In this document: positions 14,330 to 21,420 of the stretch, piece after piece
Numbering within the stretch: the stretch's first letter is position 1
How the letters are laid out: every line of letters begins with the position of its first letter
Source: Phycisphaerales bacterium UBA3190
GTDB lineage: Bacteria; Planctomycetota; Phycisphaerae; Phycisphaerales; UBA1924
NCBI GenBank assembly: GCA_002364005.1
Contig: DEXG01000015.1
Location: forward strand, 451,502 to 475,177
DNA length: 23,676 bases
Reading direction: 5' to 3'
Program-made: the position numbers and the translations under genes
Notes under the pieces: model-generated
Database searches by the model: none
Told to the model about the DNA's origin: nothing
The model's input: only the letters and a program-made list of their open reading frames with translations

Positions 14330-16168
14330 TCATCGAGACATGAGCTGCTCGAAACTCCGCTGCGACTCAGCGAGCAACAGCAGGGCCATGGCGCTGGACT
14401 CGATGGGCATGCGTTGGTCCCACAGGGCCATGCGAACGCCACCCTGGGCGTCCTCGGCCTCGCCGTAGAGATGCAACAGCTCCCCCTCGGCGGTCAGCTG
14501 GCGCACGAATCGGATCGACTCGACCAGACGCGTGATCTGCCCGGGCACCTCGCCCGAAGCGATGGTCCCCTCGGTCAGGCGTTCATCGCCCAGCATCGTG
14601 GCGATCGCCGACAGCGGGCGCAGACTCGACCAGCTCGGCAGCGGTGCGGCGGCCCGCGTGAACACGATCCCGCCCACCAGATCACGATCGGCCCAGCTCA
14701 GATCGGCACGACGCAGCTGGTGCTCCCACACCAGCTCACGCATCTGACGCAGCGCTGTGCGTGAGGGCACCTCCTGGTCCGGATCGACCGAATGCAGCTG
14801 GGCCCATGCCAGGAAGGGCATCTGGGACACGAGCAGCTCGGGCGGGGTTTCCAGGAAAACGCGCCCGATCGCCGATCGTGCCAGCCCCTTGCGGTCGCGC
14901 GGATCGATCAGGGCACTGGCGCTGAGGGCATGGGCCACCAGCCCGTGGGCCGCGGTCGGCACCGAATCTGCGAATCCATCCTGATCGCTGTAGAGCGTGT
15001 CGAGCGTCTTGAGACATTGCGTGCGCAACTCGCCGAGTTCGCGATCGCCCAGGATCATCTCCAGGGGCAGCTCGGCCATGGCGACGATGGCCATGCATGC
15101 CGCAACCGGATCGGCCCATGGCGATTGCTCATCCTCCTCGACATGGGCCAACGCTGAGAGCACTTCGCGGCCCGTAACAACCGCCTCACGCTTGCTCACG
15201 CTGTCGCCGTCCTGGCCATACCGAAGCAAGGCGTACGCGCCCAGCGCTTGCTCGAACGCGCCGGCGAATGGCGATGCGCTCCGCCCCTCGACCGGATCGA
15301 GCGTCCCGACGAAGCCGTACTGCTCGACGCCCGCCCAGCGTCGCGCTCGCAGGTGCGCGGCGATCTGTTCTGCGAGCGAGTCGATCGATCGCATCGTCAT
15401 CTCGTCGGCTTCGATCACACGCCCGCCTCGATCGACAAAGACCGCGCCGAGCCCCGGGGCGGGCTGGGCCAAGACCATGGGTGACCAGCGATAGAACACG
15501 AAGCCCTGCTTGCTCAGTTCATCTGGGTTCTGCAGGACGAGGTTCGCATCGTCACTCAGCGTCAGTGCGAGGGCCGCGGCGTACTGGGCCGGGTCGCCAC
15601 GACGGGTGATGATCGACTCTGGCCCGATGGTGTCGCACTCGTCGCCAAGGCGGGCCGCGAGCCCGACCGAGCCCGGGCTGTGCCCGAACCCGGGCATCGT
15701 GATGTTGCTCGGGGCGATCGGGATCAGCTCGTCGCCCACCTCGATCGTGATGGTGAGGCGTTCGGAGAGCTGCTTGACCGTCGCATCCCACATCGCATCG
15801 CGTTCGCCGGTGAGTTTGCTGTTGGCACGGTTGACCGCTCGGCTTGTTGCCCGCCAGATCAGGGAGGGGTCGGGATCGGGCGAGGCTGCTGTCCCGCGTC
15901 CGAAAACCTGCCCGTCGAGACGAAGGGTCACGACCGCGGCACACACTGGCTCGCTGAGGGCTTCGGGGCTCTCGATGCTTGGCAGATCCCAATCCCGCAC
16001 CCATCGATCCACCTGGGCGTAGAGCCCGAGCCCCGTCTCCGGCTCCATGCTGGGTTGTGCCCCGGCTGGGACGGCCGCGGCCCCCAGCCAAATGCAGAGG
16101 ACCATGACGCCCCGGATCAGGCGTGTTATCGGGCGCGGGCTTGGTGCATCGGTGTTGTTCTTCATCAT
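14330..16168 (-). CDS. Large secreted protein of unknown function (612 residues)
   Basis: I do not recognise the family. A signal peptide is clear: RLIRGVMVLCIWLGAAAVPAGA followed by QPS, with likely cleavage after AGA near residue 37. The mature protein has an N-terminal region of about 300 residues with VVTLRLDGQVFGRGTA, and a helical C-terminal half (about 310-600) with repeating Ala/Leu-rich helices. The latter might form an alpha-alpha toroid, as in glycoside hydrolases and lyases, but no catalytic motif was found. The start is one of two adjacent ATGs at 16168 and 16165, with GGGAG about 10 bases upstream; the open frame extending to 16357 has no signal peptide in place. It is not obviously linked in function to gyrA, which begins 169 bases further along. 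Confidence 0.75.
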   Translation of the reverse strand: MMKNNTDAPSPRPITRLIRGVMVLCIWLGAAAVPAGAQPSMEPETGLGLYAQVDRWVRDWDLPSIESPEALSEPVCAAVVTLRLDGQVFGRGTAASPDPDPSLIWRATSRAVNRANSKLTGERDAMWDATVKQLSERLTITIEVGDELIPIAPSNITMPGFGHSPGSVGLAARLGDECDTIGPESIITRRGDPAQYAAALALTLSDDANLVLQNPDELSKQGFVFYRWSPMVLAQPAPGLGAVFVDRGGRVIEADEMTMRSIDSLAEQIAAHLRARRWAGVEQYGFVGTLDPVEGRSASPFAGAFEQALGAYALLRYGQDGDSVSKREAVVTGREVLSALAHVEEDEQSPWADPVAACMAIVAMAELPLEMILGDRELGELRTQCLKTLDTLYSDQDGFADSVPTAAHGLVAHALSASALIDPRDRKGLARSAIGRVFLETPPELLVSQMPFLAWAQLHSVDPDQEVPSRTALRQMRELVWEHQLRRADLSWADRDLVGGIVFTRAAAPLPSWSSLRPLSAIATMLGDERLTEGTIASGEVPGQITRLVESIRFVRQLTAEGELLHLYGEAEDAQGGVRMALWDQRMPIESSAMALLLLAESQRSFEQLMSR

Positions 16169-16347
16169 CGGTGTTGACTCCCGCTGTGGTATTCGGGCAA
16201 CATGTTGCGTGGGATCCACACGCCCAACGCGTGTCATGGGCGTGAAATGCGGTTCAGGTCTCCAGCAGCCCTTTGGCCATGCCCGCAGCCGGGTTTGGCA
16301 CGCGGGTTGTACATGTCTTGGTGACAACTGAAAACAGGAGATCAGAC

Positions 16348-16437
16348 ATGGCCACAATGCAGCAAATTTTCGTCATGACGACCGTGCGTCGTCGCATCCT
16401 GGTTCTCACCCTGGTGAGCTTCGTCGCGATGTGCTGA
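16348..16437 (+). CDS. Possible 29-residue small protein or leader peptide
   Basis: The frame ATG-GCC-ACA to TGA encodes 29 residues beginning MATMQQIFVMTT, then three arginines and a hydrophobic end (ILVLTLVSFVAMC). CAGGAG (16335-16340) sits 7 bases before the ATG, a good ribosome binding site. The basic-then-hydrophobic layout resembles a small membrane peptide or a truncated signal peptide. It lies alone on the plus strand in the 520-base gap between the secreted-protein gene and rpsA, both on the minus strand. No larger gene follows on this strand. A weak 7-bp hairpin follows. It could be spurious. Confidence 0.4.
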   Translation: MATMQQIFVMTTVRRRILVLTLVSFVAMC

Positions 16438-16448
16438 ACATCAGCAAC

Positions 16449-16469
16449 CAGAAGCTGTCTTCGCTTCTG
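16449..16469 (+). other. Weak 7-bp hairpin after the small ORF
   Basis: CAGAAGC (16449-16455) pairs with GCTTCTG (16463-16469) around a 7-base loop, 11 bases after the small ORF's stop. Only scattered T follow, so terminator function is doubtful. The rest of the gap up to 16610 shows nothing recognisable. Confidence 0.3.
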
Positions 16470-16610
16470 ATTCAATCTTAGGTCCCGGCACAGGTGTATG
16501 TGTGTGATGTGCCCGGTAGACCCCGCCCTAGCGGAAAACGCTGACGCTCCACGCCGCCTCTCCCTGTGGCGCGTGTCAAACGAGCCTCGTCCGCGTCTGC
16601 TGGGAATAAC

Positions 16611-16646
16611 AAAAGACGCCCCGACCAGGTCCTCGGTCGGGGCGTC
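16611..16646 (-). terminator. Intrinsic terminator of rpsA
   Basis: A perfect 12-bp stem (16615-16626 with 16635-16646, arm GACGCCCCGACC) and an 8-base loop. Read on the minus strand it is followed by TTTTGTTATT. It lies 42 bases beyond the rpsA stop and is oriented to end that transcript. Confidence 0.88.
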
Positions 16647-16688
16647 TGCGGTTTTGCGTTCAACTACGCGTACTGACGATCGATCGGC

Positions 16689-18482
16689 TTACAGCTCGAT
16701 CTTGTCGGTACCCATTGAGCCGTGGTCGTCCATGCCGCCTCGTGCGGGCAGGTCCATGCCGCCGCCGAAGCTGCTCGAGCCACCCGATTCGCCGCCGGAG
16801 CCGCCTTCGCCGCCACCGCCGCCGGTCGCGTCGCCCCACTGGGCCCGCTTGAGCGAGAGGCCGATCTTGCGATCGTCGATATCGACGCGCAGGATCTTGA
16901 CATCGACTTCCTCGTCGACCGAGACCACATCCTGGGGGTTCTCGACCTTGTGGTCGGCGAGTTCCGAGATGTGCAGCAGGCCCTCGAGATCATCCTCAAG
17001 CTCGACGAAGACGCCGAAGTTGGTGATCTTGGTGACCTTGCCCCGAACGACCATACCTGGCTGGTAGGCGCTGGGGATCGCGTCGACCCACGGGTCCTCG
17101 GTGAGCTGCTTGACGCCCAGCGAGATGCGCTGCTTGTCGCGATCGACATCGAGCACGACGCACTGGACCTCGTCGCCCTTCTTGTAGAGCTCGTTGGGGT
17201 GCGTGACCTTCTTGGTCCACGACATGTCGCTGATGTGCAGCAGGCCGTCGATGCCCGGCTCGATCTCGACAAACGCGCCGTAGTTGGCGAGGTTGCGGAT
17301 CGTGCCGGTGACGATGGTGCCGTTGGGGTACTTCTCGCTGACGAGTTCCCAAGGATTGACCTCGGTCTGCTTCATGCCCAGCGAGATTTCCTGCTTGTTC
17401 TTGTCGATCTCGAGCACAACCACATCGATCTCGTCGCCCTGGTTGACGATCTCGCTCGGGTGGTTGACGCGGCGGGTCCATGACATCTCGGAGATGTGGA
17501 CCAGGCCCTCGATGCCGTCTTCGAGGCGGATGAACGCACCGTAAGACATGATGTTGACGACCTCGCCCTTGACGCGTGAGCCGACGGGGTACTTGGCTTC
17601 GATCTCTTCCCAGGGTGACGACTCGGTCTGCTTGAGACCCAGCGCGATCTTTTCCTTCTCGCGATCGATGTTGAGCACCTTGACCTCGACCTTGTCGTCG
17701 ATCTTGAGCAGCTCGCTGGGGTGGTTGATGCGACCCCACGACATGTCGGTGATGTGGAGCAGACCATCGATGCCGCCCAGGTCGACGAACGCGCCGAAGT
17801 CGGCGATGTTCTTGACCGTGCCGGTGATGACCTGACCCTCTTCGAGGTTTGACATGAGGTGCTGCTTGGCCGCTGAACGCTCGTGCTCGACGAGCTTGCG
17901 ACGCGAGATCACGATGTTGCGACGCTCGGTGTCGATCTTGAGGATCTCGGCGCGGATCTTGCGGCCGATGAACTCGTCGAGGTTATGCGGGCGACGGATG
18001 TCGACCTGCGAAGCAGGAAGGAAGACCGGCACGCCGATATCGACGAGCAGACCACCCTTGATCTTGCGCATGACGGTACCCTCGACGACATCTTCTTCTT
18101 TCGTGGTGTCGACGATGCGCTGCCAGGCGATCTGACGATCGGCCTTGCGCTTGGAGAGTTCGATGAGCCCGTCGTCGCCCTCGAGCGACTCGAGGAGGAC
18201 ATCGACCTCGTCGCCGATCTTGAGATCGGTCATGGCGGCGAACTCTTCACGCGGGATCAGCCCCTCGCTCTTGAGCCCGACTTCGACGACGACATCGTCG
18301 CCGGCGAAACCGATGATCTTGCCCTTGATGAGCTTGCCGGGCTTCAGGTCAGCCGCTTGATCCGACAGGATCGAATCCATGCGGTTGTCCGCCTGCGCGG
18401 TCTCGCCGAATGCTTCGTTGAGCAGCTGCAGCGTTTCATCGTCAGCGATACCCAGCGACGCGATCAGGTTCTCGTCGATCAT
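16689..18482 (-). CDS. rpsA: 30S ribosomal protein S1
   Basis: S1 binds mRNA on the small subunit and helps load structured or weak-Shine-Dalgarno messages. The 597-residue product has six S1 (OB-fold) repeats at about 48-113, 130-197, 214-285, 300-372, 386-459 and 474-547. Repeats 3-6 carry the conserved pattern FGAFVDLGGIDGLLHITDMSW followed by HPSE or similar, and end in IxLGxKQ; repeats 1 and 2 are more divergent, as in other S1 proteins. The C-terminus (550-597) is a Gly/Ser-rich, Met-containing tail. The ATG at 18482 is chosen because GGAAGGAAG precedes it by 8 bases; the upstream extension to 18572 does not look coding. A hairpin sits directly before the ribosome binding site and a strong terminator follows. 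Confidence 0.96.
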   Translation of the reverse strand: MIDENLIASLGIADDETLQLLNEAFGETAQADNRMDSILSDQAADLKPGKLIKGKIIGFAGDDVVVEVGLKSEGLIPREEFAAMTDLKIGDEVDVLLESLEGDDGLIELSKRKADRQIAWQRIVDTTKEEDVVEGTVMRKIKGGLLVDIGVPVFLPASQVDIRRPHNLDEFIGRKIRAEILKIDTERRNIVISRRKLVEHERSAAKQHLMSNLEEGQVITGTVKNIADFGAFVDLGGIDGLLHITDMSWGRINHPSELLKIDDKVEVKVLNIDREKEKIALGLKQTESSPWEEIEAKYPVGSRVKGEVVNIMSYGAFIRLEDGIEGLVHISEMSWTRRVNHPSEIVNQGDEIDVVVLEIDKNKQEISLGMKQTEVNPWELVSEKYPNGTIVTGTIRNLANYGAFVEIEPGIDGLLHISDMSWTKKVTHPNELYKKGDEVQCVVLDVDRDKQRISLGVKQLTEDPWVDAIPSAYQPGMVVRGKVTKITNFGVFVELEDDLEGLLHISELADHKVENPQDVVSVDEEVDVKILRVDIDDRKIGLSLKRAQWGDATGGGGGEGGSGGESGGSSSFGGGMDLPARGGMDDHGSMGTDKIEL

Positions 18483-18490
18483 AGAGTGTT

Positions 18491-18517
18491 CTTCCTTCCA
18501 TACGCCTGTTGGCGTAT
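18491..18517 (-). promoter_or_regulatory. rpsA leader hairpin directly adjoining the Shine-Dalgarno
   Basis: On the minus strand ATACGCC (18517-18511) and GGCGTAT (18506-18500) form a perfect 7-bp stem with a 4-base loop. The next base starts GGAAGGAAG (18499-18491), the ribosome binding site of rpsA. S1 of E. coli represses its own translation through a structured leader, so a binding role for this stem is plausible; it is inferred from position only. Confidence 0.55.
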
Positions 18518-18884
18518 CACGAGAGCGCTCCCGCGATCGGTTCGGCCAGACCAATCGCGTGTGCCCTCGCACCGAGTTGAGCCCGGGACGGGGTCAATCG
18601 GCTGCGTCCCATCGGGACGCTGTTGAGGTTCTTGTGCTCGACGACCGGGACCATCCCAGGCGTCGATTGGGCCGTACCACGCCAGTGCGTGGGATGAGTA
18701 GGATAGAGCCCGTTCCCGCAGCAGAAAAGCCCCATCAATAAAGGATTTACACGCGTCGCCCCCACCGGGCTCAATTCTGCGTGCAGAAGCGACAAATTCA
18801 CGCCAATTTCAGAATCGAAAATACTTTCCGATCTTGACTCGGTTGGGCTTCACACTCCATCACGCGTACGATCCGCTTTGCGAT
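18518..18884. other. Intergenic region between divergent rpsA and gdhA
   Basis: No gene is supported here. The stretch must carry the promoters of rpsA (leftward) and gdhA (rightward). I could not find a pair of good -35/-10 boxes at proper spacing on either strand; TTGACT at 18834-18839 lacks a matching -10. An AT-richer patch lies at about 18735-18830. Confidence 0.4.
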
Positions 18885-19007
18885 CGGCTTTAGTGGAAAG
18901 CCGAGCACCCGCCCCTGAGCAGCAGGACGGGTGGCTCCCAGGACTCAACCCCCTGAGAGAAGTGTGCTGCGATCAACCAGGCGGGGTTCCTCCCGCCCGT
19001 ATACGGG
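18885..19007 (+). promoter_or_regulatory. Structured leader before gdhA (stacked hairpins, no Shine-Dalgarno)
   Basis: Three short perfect inverted repeats lie in the 130 bases before gdhA. CGGCTTT/AAAGCCG (18885-18891 and 18897-18903) has a 5-base loop. GGCGGG/CCCGCC (18980-18985 and 18992-18997) has a 6-base loop. The palindrome CCCGTATACGGG (18996-19007) overlaps the second and ends 9 bases before the ATG. The last two are mutually exclusive, and no ribosome binding site is visible. It does not match a riboswitch class I can name. Confidence 0.4.
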
Positions 19008-19016
19008 TGCAAACGC

Positions 19017-20339
19017 ATGACTGCAACAGCCACCACAACCGAGCTGCCTCGCGGCTCGGTTACTGACGAACTCGGGTTCCCCAATGATCCTGACAACCTG
19101 TACCTGCAGACTGTCAATACCATGCTCACGGCTGCGGACCTGATCAACCTCAAGCACCGCACCCGCATCATCCTCGCTCAGCCAAAGAACGAGTACATGG
19201 TGCACTTCCCCGTCAAAATGGACGACGGGCACCACAAGCTCTTCAAGGGCTACCGGATCCAGCACAACAACGCCTGTGGACCCTACAAGGGCGGCTTCCG
19301 CTTCCATCACGATGTGCACCTTGACGATGTCAAGTCGCTCGCCTTCCTGATGACCATGAAGTGTGCCGTCGTCCGCATCCCATTCGGTGGCGGCAAGGGC
19401 GGCGTCAAGGTCAACCCACGCGAGCTGAGCGAGGGCGAACTCCAACGCGTCACCCGTCGCTACTGCAGCGCCATCATGGACCAGATCGGCCCGGATGTTG
19501 ATATCCCCGCACCCGATGTCGGGACCAACTCGCAGATCATGGCCTGGTTCGCCGACACCTACATGATGTCCTCGTCACACCAGCACCACGACGCCCTCCG
19601 CGTCGTCACCGGCAAGCCCGTTGAATACGGCGGGTCGGCCGGTCGCGAGAAGGCCACCGGCCAGGGCGTCGCTGACACCCTCGCCGAGATGCTCCCGGGC
19701 ATCGGCATCCCGCTGCAGGGCATGAAGGTCTCGCTGCTGGGCTTCGGTAATGTGAACGGCTGGGGCGGTCGCATCCTCCAGGACATGGGCGCCAAGATCG
19801 TCGCTGTCGGTGACCACACCGGCTTCATCCGCAACGACAACGGCATCGATTGCCACAAGCTCTTCGAGCACAACCTCAAGACCTTCGGCATCGCCGGGTA
19901 CCCGGAAGCCGACGAGATCAACGAAGAAGACTTCTACCGCACCGAAGTCGATGTCTTCATCCCCGGTGCACTCGAGCAGATGATCAAGGCCAAGCAGGCC
20001 GACTGGCTCAACTGCAAGGTCATGGCCGAGGCCGCCAACGCACCGTGCGACCCCTCGGGCGATCGCAAGTGTATGGAGAAGGGCATCGAGATCATCCCCG
20101 CGATCCTGGCCAACGCCGGCGGCGTGACCGTGTCGTACTTCGAATGGGTCCAGAACAAGAACGCCGTCACCTGGTCCGCAGAGCAGGTCGACCGCGAGCT
20201 CAACCGTCACATGGTCGTCGCAGCCCAGCGGACCATGGAGCGTCGCAACGAGCTCAAGTGCTCGCTGCGTGAAGCCGCGTTCGCCTCGGCACTGGACCAC
20301 ATCGGCAGCGTCTACAAGGTTCGCGGGATCTTCCCCTAA
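19017..20339 (+). CDS. gdhA: Glutamate dehydrogenase (Glu/Leu/Phe/Val family)
   Basis: Interconverts glutamate with 2-oxoglutarate and ammonia using NAD(P). The 440 residues match the hexameric bacterial class. Catalytic residues line up with Clostridium GDH with an offset of two: K91 in GPYKGGFRFH, K115 in MTMKCAVV, K127 in PFGGGKGGVKVNP and D167 in PAPDVGT. The nucleotide-binding domain starts near 208 (GREKATGQGV) and has the Rossmann loop GFGNVNGWGG (242-251), slightly unlike the usual GFGNVG. VAVGDHTGF follows the second strand; cofactor preference cannot be decided by eye. The ATG at 19017 is the only good start, though no ribosome binding site precedes it; instead the leader has overlapping hairpins. 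An intrinsic terminator follows 21 bases after the stop. Confidence 0.95.
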   Translation: MTATATTTELPRGSVTDELGFPNDPDNLYLQTVNTMLTAADLINLKHRTRIILAQPKNEYMVHFPVKMDDGHHKLFKGYRIQHNNACGPYKGGFRFHHDVHLDDVKSLAFLMTMKCAVVRIPFGGGKGGVKVNPRELSEGELQRVTRRYCSAIMDQIGPDVDIPAPDVGTNSQIMAWFADTYMMSSSHQHHDALRVVTGKPVEYGGSAGREKATGQGVADTLAEMLPGIGIPLQGMKVSLLGFGNVNGWGGRILQDMGAKIVAVGDHTGFIRNDNGIDCHKLFEHNLKTFGIAGYPEADEINEEDFYRTEVDVFIPGALEQMIKAKQADWLNCKVMAEAANAPCDPSGDRKCMEKGIEIIPAILANAGGVTVSYFEWVQNKNAVTWSAEQVDRELNRHMVVAAQRTMERRNELKCSLREAAFASALDHIGSVYKVRGIFP

Positions 20340-20360
20340 ACCTGTTTCACAACCACACCC

Positions 20361-20385
20361 AAACGCCCCACACGGGGCGTTTTTT
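20361..20385 (+). terminator. Intrinsic terminator of gdhA
   Basis: AAACGCCCC (20361-20369) pairs with GGGGCGTTT (20374-20382) around a 4-base loop. The T-run extends from 20380 to 20385. It lies 21 bases after the gdhA stop. Confidence 0.92.
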
Positions 20386-20504
20386 ATGCGCCGTGTGAAG
20401 TTCGGCCTGTTCTCACAAGTTTCGCTTCCACCAGACCCTCGAAAAGTGTACATTCAACGGTCAAAACAAGGGATTTGCACAACACACTGAGAGAGGGATT
20501 CCAC

Positions 20505-21392
20505 ATGTACCGAGTTGTTTCATTGAGTTGCATCGCACTCGCGACGGCGATCAGCCAGGCCGACGATGTTCTGATTGTTTCCGCCGGCTCGCCCACCACA
20601 GACGCGGCGCTCGTGACCGCACTGGAGAACCAGGGGCACACCGCCACGATTGGTCCCAACTACTGGGAGTTCGACACGAGCACCGACATCACAGTGTTTG
20701 ATGTGCTCTACATCCAGGGCAACGGCAACTGGACACAGAGTGACATGCCCATCGATGCGCAATCGATGATCCTCAACTTCACCCAGGATGGCGGCGGGAT
20801 CATCTTCTCCGAATGGGTCGTCTGGATGGTCTCTGCACGCGATGTGTTCCAGGTGCTCGGGGCCGCCATGCCGGTTGAAGAAAGCGTGACCTACCGAACA
20901 ACCGCAGAGGTTACATTCACGCTCAATACCGCCGAGCCCTTCCTCACCGACGGGCTCCCGACCTCGTTCACCATGCCGCTGACCTCATTCAGCGGCACCG
21001 AGTCCTTCCTGCGCCCCAAGCTCGACGCAACGGTCTTCTACGACTCGGACTGGGTGAGCGGCGATGAGGTCGGCGCCGCGGCTGTCGGCTGGGATATCTG
21101 CGGCGGACGGGTCGTGAACTTCTCCACGACCATCGGCACCGACCAGATCCAGGACCCGAACTTCCAACTGCTGTTCGGCAATATGGTCACATGGGTCACA
21201 CGCTCACAGACCGACAACACCTGCCCCATCGACTTTGCACCACCGTGCGGGGAACTCAACTTCTTCGATATCAGCCAGTACCTCGCCCGATTCAGCGCGC
21301 TCGACCCGCGTGCGGACCTCACGAATGACGGCGAGTTCAACTTCTTCGATATCAGCATGCTGCTCACGCTCTACGCGAACGGCTGCAACTAA
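20505..21392 (+). CDS. Secreted protein with GATase-like N-domain and C-terminal GC-type dockerin anchor
   Basis: A 295-residue exported protein. The signal peptide MYRVVSLSCIALATAISQA is followed by DDVLIVSAGSPTTDAALVTAL, resembling class I glutamine amidotransferase-like or ThuA-like flavodoxin folds (about 20-235). The position expected for a nucleophilic Cys (GGIIFSEWV) holds Ser103, so glutaminase activity is unlikely. The C-terminus has CPIDFAPPCGELNFFDISQYLARF and, 27 residues later, GEFNFFDISMLLTLY, with DLTNDGEFNFFDIS resembling a dockerin calcium loop, ending in NGCN. In Phycisphaerae such tails are annotated as GC-type dockerin anchors on surface proteins; how they are sorted is not well known. 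The ATG at 20505 has GAGGG 7 bases upstream. The gene stands alone between the gdhA terminator and the convergent TPR gene. Confidence 0.82.
   Translation: MYRVVSLSCIALATAISQADDVLIVSAGSPTTDAALVTALENQGHTATIGPNYWEFDTSTDITVFDVLYIQGNGNWTQSDMPIDAQSMILNFTQDGGGIIFSEWVVWMVSARDVFQVLGAAMPVEESVTYRTTAEVTFTLNTAEPFLTDGLPTSFTMPLTSFSGTESFLRPKLDATVFYDSDWVSGDEVGAAAVGWDICGGRVVNFSTTIGTDQIQDPNFQLLFGNMVTWVTRSQTDNTCPIDFAPPCGELNFFDISQYLARFSALDPRADLTNDGEFNFFDISMLLTLYANGCN
21256..21356 (+). repeat. Duplicated 20-base segment inside the dockerin region
   Basis: TCAACTTCTTCGATATCAGC occurs identically at 21256-21275 and 21337-21356, exactly 81 bases (27 codons) apart and in the same frame. It encodes FNFFDIS/LNFFDIS in the two dockerin repeats. 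Identity at the DNA level, including third positions, suggests recent duplication or gene conversion, or strong codon constraint. Confidence 0.8.
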
Positions 21393-21420
21393 CACAGGCC
21401 GACACCGGACCCGGATCGTC

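Noticed and set aside
12295..14343. 682-codon open frame on the plus strand opposite gyrA
   Set aside because: It is antisense to gyrA over most of its length, His/Asp/Val-rich, with no domain pattern. Long antisense frames arise from GC-biased third positions.
16722..17483. 253-codon plus-strand frame opposite rpsA
   Set aside because: Asp/Val/Leu-repetitive antisense of the S1 repeats; its apparent internal repeats are inherited from those.
20426..20454. Promoter for the dockerin protein (TACATT as -10)
   Set aside because: TACATT at 20449 is acceptable, but the hexamer at 17-base spacing (TTCCAC) is a poor -35; not enough to list.
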